A stretch of DNA of 64,000 nt from Ostrinia nubilalis. Taxonomy: Eukaryota > Arthropoda > Insecta > Lepidoptera > Crambidae. Under the pieces are notes generated by a model. That model was not told the origin of the DNA, ran no database searches, and saw only the letters and a list, made by a program, of their open reading frames with translations. The stretch lies in assembly GCF_963855985.1 (NCBI RefSeq), contig NC_087104.1, positions 3,658,001 through 3,722,000 on the forward strand. The letters are read 5' to 3'. This document shows positions 56,430-64,000 of this stretch, in pieces (within the stretch, counting starts at the first letter, position 1; every line of letters begins with the position of its first letter). The translations under genes were made by a program, and so were the position numbers.

Positions 56430-56629
56430 TTCAGGACTATTCCCACCTCTCGTTCCCACCGCTGCAACTCCTGTGTAGCCAGGATCTACAGCTTGACCGC
56501 CACAAAAAACCCAACCAGTGAAGGTCAAGTTTGTCTCAGGGGAAAGTTATACTGTCATTGGATCCGCAACGAAATTAATCAGAAGAACATAGGAGGAGTT
56601 CGAAATTAAGGTTCGACCTCGGGACCATG
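56430..56629 (-). mobile_element. R1-like LINE 3' fragment, 11-bp TSD
   Basis: AGGACTATTCCCACCTCTCG to AAATTAAGGTTCGACCTC. TSD GTCTGACCAGC at 56419-56429 and 56630-56640. Confidence 0.9.
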
Positions 56630-56640
56630 GTCTGACCAGC

Positions 56641-57643
56641 ATAGGGAGTGTAGGCTCATGCCTCTGGTTAATTAGAGAGAGTCATGCTCCTGCAATGGAG
56701 ACTACATATTGATCTGATGATGATGGATCTAGAGATGCCATTACCTACGTCAGTCTGCGTACTAGTGTACTGCTAGGAAAGTTTCGTATTTTCAGGTATA
56801 TTTGTTGCTGTCACTCAACTCTCAAGCCAGTTTTTCGTTGTAAGTAAGAGGTACCCAAAATAGGAATATACAGAAGTTACTCTAGGGAATAAACCCTGCT
56901 GATATTGAGCGCAAACGTAGTATCGAGTGCCACAAAATTGACCATTAATATCTATCCATTCTTCCCTTGAGAAAGACCAGCGTTTAGTTAAGATTTCGGC
57001 AACTAGTAAGGGCTTTGCTTTTTGATCAGAAGCAGTTACGAATGGTTATATATTATGAAAAGTCCGTTCAGTCCATAGGATCTAAAACAGGACAGGTTTT
57101 TGATATAAGTGATTATTGAAACAGTTTGAGAACCGGAGTCCTTATTTACCCTCCACCAATCCGCAATGTGTGTTTCTTATTACGTATGCGCTGCACTCGC
57201 AAGAGTTTCAAAATGGATGCATTTTTAAATGGATATGGTATAACAATTTGCGGGTTCTACATTTTTGATTTAAAATTCAGCATTTTTTTTGTTTAATCAT
57301 AGAAACTATTTGTACATTTCTTTTGATAAAAAATACATTATGTTGGAAAGGGGAAAATGGGGTAATTGATACCACTAATAATTTACATTTTTTTTTCATA
57401 AGACGTCGAATCGCGATGGTGACTTTGTATAGCAATAGAAACTATGCTCACTTGCTCACAAATTAAATATCCAAAGTGTTCTACTTAATTAATACTCAAT
57501 TACTATAAAATTAAATATTTGGATATTAAGCGAGCAAGTTAAAATTTTGTGTTATCACAAATGGTCGTGAAGTACTTAGCATTGTTTAATGTTTGATAAG
57601 TTCAGAAAGTTTTGAAGACATTTATTTTAATCTTTTGTTCCAG
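56641..57643. other. Trpm intron 5, 3' part
   Basis: 56641-56725 (GTAGGCTCATGCCTCTGG…GATGATGATGG) looks like another LINE 3' end with a GAT tail. The rest shows nothing. Confidence 0.45.
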
Positions 57644-57800
57644 ATACGCACTCGTCCACGCCGGTGGTATGCCTGGTGATCGAGGGCGGCACGAACACCG
57701 TGCGCGCCGTGCTGGAGTACGTGACGGACACGCCGCCGGTGCCCGTTGTGGTCTGCGACGGCAGCGGCCGCGCGGCCGACCTCATCGCCTTCGTGCACAA
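57644..57800 (+). CDS. Trpm: Trpm exon F
   Basis: After AATCTTTTGTTCCAG; ends CACAA|GTGAGT with two bases over. Completes a Tyr codon, then encodes [40 protein letters not shown] and [20 protein letters not shown]...V...V...[15 protein letters not shown] is among the strongest TRPM signatures. Very GC-rich at third positions compared with its introns. It lies 11.3 kb after exon E. Confidence 0.98.
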
Positions 57801-59279
57801 GTGAGTAGAGGATTAAAAAGTATTTTAGAGGCGATGGGATTTCAAGGTTGATACTGCTTCATAGTCATGCTTCAACTGGTCACAAAACTGTAAATATTTT
57901 TATTATTAACTAATAAGTAAGAATATAAGATCAATTAAAATAGAGAAACATGGGCCTCAACGCGACATTTTTATATGAATGACGTTTCAGCTGCAATGCT
58001 GCAGCCGTGCATAATGTAAAATCATGACTTCCTATAGGTAGAGGTAAGTTTTTGTATTATCGTGGGGCCCTGTCAAAATATTTATGTAATAATTCTGTGA
58101 AGAGAAATAAATTATTGCAATAAGAGATACATACATATACAACGATATCGAATTAAAAAAAATGACGCTCAAGAGTTCCTCACTTACACATCGCCCATGC
58201 TTTCTCTTTCTGCAGCCCGTGGACTAAACAAAAACCACATACCACATCAGAATAACGTGCACTGGCTTTTTCCACATTCTAAAACAAAACATAAATAGTC
58301 TCAACAGTCATAAATAATGTAACTTTTCTCTCGCGTACGAAAACATTAACTGTATCGGAGTTCCCGATACATCGCTCATCTCACCCAAAAACATACGGAA
58401 ATGGTAATGCAGTATTTCCCCAACTTCCTCTCGTACGTGCAAAGTTCGCAAACTGTTGATAATCTTGATGGATTATGTTCCTCAAAGCGGATCTTTACGG
58501 TTAACTTTGACGTGTACGATGTCAAAGTTAACCCGCAAATGCGGTGGCAAATACACGAGAACTTAATCAACTGATAAAACCCTCAACTGCTCTCAAAACT
58601 TGCCAACTACTCGGAAAATAGAGGCCGATCATGGATACGATTGCGGAAATCGTGCAAGCGTATACTTACATAATTTTTAATTCTATATTTCTACCGATAG
58701 CTTCAGTTCGCATTTGCAAGATATTTGTTACACATACACAGCTATGCAAATATTCGATAGTTTAGACGACTTTTTGATGCGTTCTTTTAGTAATTTTAAA
58801 GAAACTTTAGTTTTCTTCTGAGGCGGTTGATTTGCTAAGATATACTTACTACGAATGTTAAACAGTTACTTCTTATTCATACTAAACTTTGACTTTTTGC
58901 AGCATCTTTTTCGTATTCAAATTGGCTACCGAAAGTTTTGAATCCATGAATGTAGTTACTCACTACTTGTACAGAATTTAGAAAAGCTAAGGGTTCATCA
59001 TTTTCGATCACTGATGCTGCAAAAATATACATAGGTGAGCACGCCTTACCGTACTTTCAGCAATGCCTTACTGTGTCTCAGCAATGCTTTACTGTGCTCT
59101 CAGCGATGCCTTACCTACTGTGCAGTTTGAGTCACATTAATTTCCAAACATTTTTTACACAATGACATGTGTACTGGACTATCAGAAGTAACATTCTCAT
59201 TATACATAGAATATACTCGTACATTGATATGTTACAGTCAAAACTCATAATCGTTCATAAAAAGTTGTTTTGACCGATT
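57801..59279. other. Trpm intron 6, first part
   Basis: No gene seen. A 13-bp perfect hairpin GGTTAACTTTGAC/GTCAAAGTTAACC lies at 58499-58533. Confidence 0.5.
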
Positions 59280-59402
59280 AAAGCTGTGTTGCACCATCTT
59301 AATTTAACTTTGAGAAACGTCAAAAATCTGTCAAACTCTATACAAAAAGCACCGGTTATCGTTAAAGTTACGGTCAAAATTAGGTGGTGCAGCTCAGCCT
59401 AA
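59280..59402. mobile_element. MITE (TTAGGCTGAGT family)
   Basis: AAAGCTGTGTTGCACCATCT ... GGTGGTGCAGCTCAGCCTAA, with AACGTCAAAAATCTGTCAAA inside. Confidence 0.85.
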
Positions 59403-59696
59403 GAGTTTTGCCTGTAACAGATACATTAACCTAACCCTCTAAGGGTGGCAAGGAAATCCTTATTTCTGAATCTCACACCCTCCGGCCTCCCAAGTAAAAC
59501 ACATTAACATAATTAATTACAACCGCGGAGGGAATCAAATATGGGCGAGGAATATCAAACATTTTATCAAATTACGTCGCGGCTTAATACGTTGTTGGCT
59601 CCAAAGGGACTCAAAACTATGGACCCTCTAAATGGAATGTGAAATGAAATTAAAATCTATATACTCGTACCTACCTACTAATTCAATCATTTGTAA

Positions 59697-59870
59697 GCCT
59701 AGGCGCAGACTTCAGACTTTTAGTCGGCCGATAGTTGGGCCCGTTCTAATTTATAAAGAATCGGCCGACCCAATGTGCGCACTTTCCTACATTTCCGTAC
59801 TGATTAACAGCCCGAGTCAACTATTGGCCAAATAAAAGTCGGTGGTCTGCGCCTAGGCTTAGGTAGTAAT
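59697..59870. mobile_element. MITE with CCTAGGCGCAGAC termini
   Basis: AAGCCTAGGCGCAGACTTCA at the left and GTCTGCGCCTAGGCTT at the right are inverted repeats. TAGTCGGCCGATAG internal. Relative at 9652-9826. Confidence 0.85.
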
Positions 59871-59917
59871 TTTGTATTTTATTAGTCAAGTTATTTTGAT
59901 GAGGTAAATTCAACCTA

Positions 59918-59985
59918 AAAGTCCACTGCTGGACACAGGCCTCCCCAAGGATTTCCTCAACCACCGATCTTGCGTTGGCCTGGAA
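59918..59985 (-). mobile_element. RTE-type LINE 3'-end fragment
   Basis: AAGTCCACTGCTGGACACAG and CCTCCCCAAGGATTTCCT. Short and decayed. Confidence 0.75.
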
Positions 59986-60054
59986 TATAATTATCAATAT
60001 TATAAAATCTACATGACTCTACCACTACTTTTTCTGCCATCTCTCCAGCGCAAT

Positions 60055-60235
60055 TCATCATCATCATCATTTCAGCCACAGGACGTCCACTGCTGAACAT
60101 AGGCCTCCCCCAATGACTTCCACATCGCACGGTTGGTAGCGGCCTGCGTCCAGCGTCTTCCTGCTACCTTTATCAGGTCGTCGGTCCACCTTGTAGGTGA
60201 ACGTCATGCTGCGTTTTTCGGTACACGGCCTCCAC
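60055..60235 (-). mobile_element. RTE-type LINE 3' end with (CAT)n tail
   Basis: CATCATCATCATTTCAGCCA, then CAGGACGTCCACTGCTGAAC, through CGGTCCACCTTGTAGGTGAA to CACGGCCTCCA. Same subfamily as 43321-43466. Confidence 0.88.
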
Positions 60236-61397
60236 GCGCAATTAAAAGATCAAAAAGGTTGTAATATAATTAAAAACCTTTTATAATACCAAACGAAGTC
60301 AACTAAATCCATTGCGAGAACTTCTCCAGAAGTTGTCAACTCCTAACTAATATATGCAGTAGCATGAAGTGTACATAAACTGACCCTCACTATTTACATA
60401 TTGAAAAAGCAAACTAAGGACATACCATGCAATGGTTATTATTTAGTAAGGAAATAGGACCGTTTTCGAGGGGTGAAATATTGGTATATTGAAATGTGTG
60501 ACTGAATTTTCCGGTGCTTTCTGGCCATAAATTCCACGAGTTCCAATGATAACGATTGTATGTTTTTGTAACCTTTTTGGGGATATTCCTTTAACAAAAA
60601 CATTTGAATATGTAAAAAAGCCTCTGATGTACCACTGTTCATGTTCAAGGGCCTAAAGGGTAACAACCAGACCCTTATAAAAATGTGACTACACTTTCAT
60701 GAAAGTCTACTTATTTAACTTTAAACTTATTTACATTTGAATGTTAGAAATTGCATTGACTCTCGGTTTTTCTTTACAAATCACGACGTACCTAATATTC
60801 AATTAAAAGCAGCTGAGAATCTTGTTTTCTTACTTCTTCAACTAGTTTTACATACCCATACATTACTGTAAACTACTGTAAAGAATAAGATCGTTCAACC
60901 ATCAACACTCTGAAATGGGACTATGGACTCTTAAATAACGAGATTAAGGTCATTTTGGCTTGTCATATCAAATGCTCTGCTGACTACTGTACCTAGCAAA
61001 CACATCGCGTTTTCCAGCACCGCTAATATTAGTTTTCTTGATGAACTACTCCCTTCTCCAGCGAAAATCCAATAACTCATTATAATTTTCGAGAAACATC
61101 GAGCTGAGGGAAAATATGTTTGGTAAAATATGTTTTAGAAAAACATACTTTGAAAGGAAAGGAGATTTTAACAGGAGAAGAAAGCCAGCATAATTGAGGC
61201 GTGAAATTTATAATTGGGCTAAGTGCCATAATTTTTTGTGGGCACTCCATCTCATAACACCTTGAAAAAGAAAATATAAATAGCAGTCCATCTCATAACA
61301 CCTTGAAAAAGAAAAACTTGATTTTCTTTTTTGGCACTTAACCCAATAAAATTGTAAAGTCAAATAAACTAAACTTGAATGAAGATAACTCAACCTT
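60236..61397. other. Trpm intron 6, no gene recognised
   Basis: Includes a local duplication near 61240-61320 (CTCATAACACCTTGAAAAAG twice). Otherwise nothing seen. Confidence 0.5.
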
Positions 61398-61451
61398 ATT
61401 GGCTGATAACTCAAACATTAACAAATGTCAGAAATCTGTCAAACTCCATAA

Positions 61452-61682
61452 AAACTTTTTTAAAAACAAGCTTTATCCTGAAATGCAGTTGTACTAAAAC
61501 GAAAAAAATAATTGTATGCTTGGTTCAAAGAATTTCGAAAGCTTGTATCGCGCATGGAATTTATTCCTCTTTTTTTCTGTTTGCGCTACAAGCTTTCGAA
61601 ATTCTTTGAACCAAGCATACAATTATTTTTTTCGTTTTAGTACAACTGCATTTCAGGATAAAGCTTGTTTTTAAAAAAGTTT
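61452..61682. repeat. Perfect inverted repeat, 96-bp arms
   Basis: 61452-61547 and 61587-61682 are exact reverse complements (AAACTTTTTTAAAAACAAGC ... outer; GAATTTCGAAAGCTTGTA inner) around a 39-base loop. I find no mismatch. Confidence 0.95.
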
Positions 61683-61740
61683 TTTTTTATTATAATTTTA
61701 TTTTAGACTTTTTAGTTGTATCTCAATCTCTGGGTCATTA

Positions 61741-62090
61741 TTTAGCACCAAACTGCTCGAAAAGACAAATCCAACGAACTCAAACTCGATGCGATTCCGC
61801 CGTTTCGTTTAGGAGTTCCTATGGCCACCTCCTGACTTCATCATCAGGACCCTGGACATCAACTAGCACTAAACTGCTCGAAAAGAAAAATCCAACGAAC
61901 CCAAACTCGATGCGATTCCGCCGTTTCGTTTAGGAGTTCCTATGGCCACCTCCTGACTCCATCATCATGACCTTGGACATCATTTAGCACGAAACTGCTC
62001 GAAAAGAAAAATCCAACGAACCCAAACTCGATGCGATTCCGTCGTTTCGTTTAGGAGTTCCTATGGCCACCTCCTGACTCCATCATCAGA
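61741..62090. repeat. Tandem repeat, 3 x about 121 bp
   Basis: Units start at 61741, 61862 and 61983 (TTAGCAC.AAACTGCTCGAA), with the shared core CGATGCGATTCCGCCGTTTC and GGAGTTCCTATGGCCACCTC. Decayed relatives occur in reverse orientation at 36005-36215. Confidence 0.9.
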
Positions 62091-62419
62091 CCAGCTCAAT
62101 GGTACCATAACATTGCATTGTCATCGTACTTACATAAGTATACCAAATTTCAGCTCAATCGGTTGGGGAGAAGTGGTCTTAATTTCAGTTGCAAGATTTG
62201 TCCCACACATACTAACAAGTGAAGTCAATATAAAGCTTGTAAAAAAAAAACACCGGCTATTGTTACGGTTAAAATAAGGTGGTGCAGCTCAGTCTAACTG
62301 TTACTGCGATTCTTGTCGTACTCATGCTATTTGTTTCCCGTTTCTACTTAAATATTCTTTCTTGTCATATAAAAATCTTCTCTCTTCTCTTTTTTTCTAA
62401 ACCAGCCACCTCTTCCCAG

Positions 62420-62567
62420 GTACGCGTCAGAGAGCGGCGAGCAGACGGTCCTGGAGTCGATGCGGGACTACCTGATCGGCACCATCCAGAAGACCTTCGA
62501 GGTCGGGCTGCAGCAGGCCGAGTGTCTATATGGGGAGCTCCTACAGTGTACCAGGAAGAAGAACTTG
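62420..62567 (+). CDS. Trpm: Trpm exon G (last in window)
   Basis: After CCACCTCTTCCCAG, one base completes Lys, and it ends TTG|GTAAGT in phase 0. Encodes YASESGEQTVLESMRDYLIG, TIQKTFEVGLQQAECLYGEL and LQCTRKKNL. It matches the TRPM segment that leads into the helical linker region. The remaining homology regions, the six-helix channel and any C-terminal domain must lie downstream. An RTE fragment begins 15 bp after its donor. Confidence 0.96.
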
Positions 62568-62582
62568 GTAAGTACTACTTCT

Positions 62583-62745
62583 ATCGTTCGTTCGTTTCAG
62601 TCTGATTACACGTCCACTGCTTGATACAGGCCTCTGCACGGATTTCCACAAGACAGCTCCTGCGATGCTCGCATCCAGGTGCCTCCCACAACCCTGACCA
62701 GATCGTCGGATCACCTAGTGGGATCGTCCGGCCCGTTAATTCTAC
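62583..62745 (-). mobile_element. RTE-type LINE 3'-end fragment next to exon G
   Basis: CGTTCGTTTCAGTCTGATTA, ACGTCCACTGCTTGATACAG, through CAGATCGTCGGATCACCTAG. Decayed copy starting almost at the splice donor. Confidence 0.85.
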
Positions 62746-64000
62746 GTTACATTTCATAAATGTTAAGGATGGTTATTAGTAGTTGCTATTTACCTTTCAA
62801 TATAATTTCCAAAAAGCTTTGACTTTTTTTTTAATTTTTTTTTATGCAAGACAGCCTTGTCTTTGACCGCTATCGCACCTGGTGTTAAGTAAGATGCAGT
62901 CTAAATCCGTATAAAATTACTCGTCGTGTTGGCTGCAGCTAGTCTATCTATTTTGTATTAAGGCGTCCATTTTACGTGAAACATCGCTCCATTATCTCCG
63001 CAAAAGTTTAATTACATTATAACTCAGATCGCAGAGCACCTTAAGGAATTAACTTATTTACCCACTCTGAATATTATCCTCTTTCACAAACACGTAAATG
63101 AAATAATGTGTATGATAAGTATTTATTTAACATTTCCATTAATGCGTGAGGGCCGTCACCCGGGACGCAGCCCGGATTCCCGGGTTCCAAGAGCGGGATT
63201 CCGTGTCCGTGTAATTTTCCCGGTTTTTGCTAAAGCCGCAAAAAGGTCAATAGAGACAGCTGATAAGCCGAGCATTATCTTTATTGACGGCAGAACATAA
63301 ACATAGGCGCGAGAAATGAGACGTTTTGGGACTCTGGTATTTTTTGTGTACAGTCAACTACACAGGAATGTTGATTATTTGACAAAAAATACTTTATAAC
63401 AAGTAATATAAGGCTCAATGTAATGAATATTATGAATAAATTTCTTATTCTTATTCAATATTTAAGGAATGTAAATTCCCGTACCTATTGGTAAGAGAAT
63501 TTCAGCACCTTATTCGTTAATTATTTCATTAATTGTGTTTCTTTATTACTCTTCATTGTATTGATTAAGATAACTGGTAATTTGTGAATATACAGATTAA
63601 CTCAACAAATTATGTAATGATGTTGGGTAAGTCATGTCTTTTTTAAAAAGAAAGTGTAATTTTATTTTTGACACCCTTTCCGTCCAGGGTGGATAAAAGC
63701 TTAATGAATTGCTTGTTAATCAACCTAAAAACTCTTATAGCGATTTACTTACGTAGATGGAAACCTTTGATGATGGATGTTGATATAAATAGGCGAGACA
63801 GAGACCATTTTACATACTTAAATCTTTCGTAAATTAATACAAATAATACCTACATAGAAAATACCTAGTCCAAAACAAAAAACTTATGTAGGTATATTGC
63901 GGGGATCGAATCCGCGGCCTCTAGTTTAGTTAGAGCGCATTCACATTTAGGCGATTTAGCAGCGCGACAGACGCGCTGCCGAAAATTTCATACTACATAT
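62746..64000. other. Trpm intron 7, no gene recognised
   Basis: A GC-rich patch at 63145-63215 (CACCCGGGACGCAGCCCGGA) has no splice context that fits Trpm. The last 100 bases (GGGGATCGAATCCGCGGCCT, then ACATTTAGGCGATTTAGCAG) resemble dispersed repeat ends. Nothing else seen. Confidence 0.45.

Larger units (their letters stand above)
61398..62300. mobile_element. MITE (TTAGGCTGAGT family) split by about 780 bp
   Basis: Left part 61398-61451 (AAATGTCAGAAATCTGTCAA) and right part 62248-62300 (ACACCGGCTATTGTTACGGT ... GTGCAGCTCAGTCTAA) are the two halves of one element. Between them lie a perfect palindrome and a three-unit tandem repeat. Confidence 0.75.

Noticed and set aside
63106..63300. 64-codon plus-strand ORF in a GC-rich patch as next Trpm exon
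   Set aside because: No splice sites in the right phase after exon G and no similarity to the expected TRPM segment.
63895..63960. tRNA T-arm-like word GGGGATCGAATCCGCGGCC
   Set aside because: Isolated, without matching D-arm or acceptor stem; most likely the end of a dispersed repeat.

Overview
This is a piece of a lepidopteran (moth or butterfly) nuclear genome. It is AT-rich, nearly all intronic, and densely filled with transposable elements of kinds typical of Lepidoptera: RTE-type LINE 3' ends with (GAT)n tails, Lep1-like Helitron ends, a tRNA-derived SINE, and many short inverted-repeat elements. The species cannot be told from the sequence.

The backbone is one host gene on the + strand: the N-terminal part of a TRPM cation channel (single Trpm gene in insects). 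Seven coding exons (1336-1418, 25985-26141, 26909-27122, 29770-29929, 46249-46385, 57644-57800, 62420-62567) join in phase into 352 uninterrupted codons of the TRPM homology region (SLOG/LSDAT-like fold). The start codon lies upstream of the window. The transmembrane part lies downstream.

Three other genes run antisense. (1) A five-exon gene (18027 down to about 12140) lies in Trpm intron 1. It encodes a protein with a winged-helix-like segment that I cannot name. (2) An intronless gene (22818-22348) in the same intron encodes a 156-residue, very basic protein with an AT-hook-like motif and a Cys/His cluster at the C-terminus. (3) A three-exon MADF-BESS gene (47881 down to 31941) is interleaved with Trpm: its first intron contains Trpm exon 46249-46385, while Trpm introns contain its own exons.

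The remaining space is mobile DNA. An R1-clade-like LINE has an open endonuclease/RT frame (5114-8350) and four short copies, all five with target-site duplications (TSDs). About sixteen RTE LINE fragments are present. A P-like element (32322-35220) with a THAP exon sits in a sequence whose second copy lies inside the element and itself carries a Tc1-like foldback; each copy shows the empty site of the other's insertion. There is also a 2.4-kb foldback with 740-bp arms, a SINE split by an element with an 8-bp TSD, hAT-like and Harbinger-like elements, and two Helitrons. A 12-copy minisatellite just inside the intron after Trpm exon 46249-46385 repeats that exon's 5' splice site. Exon calls rest on reading splice sites, phase and protein by eye; no search was run.
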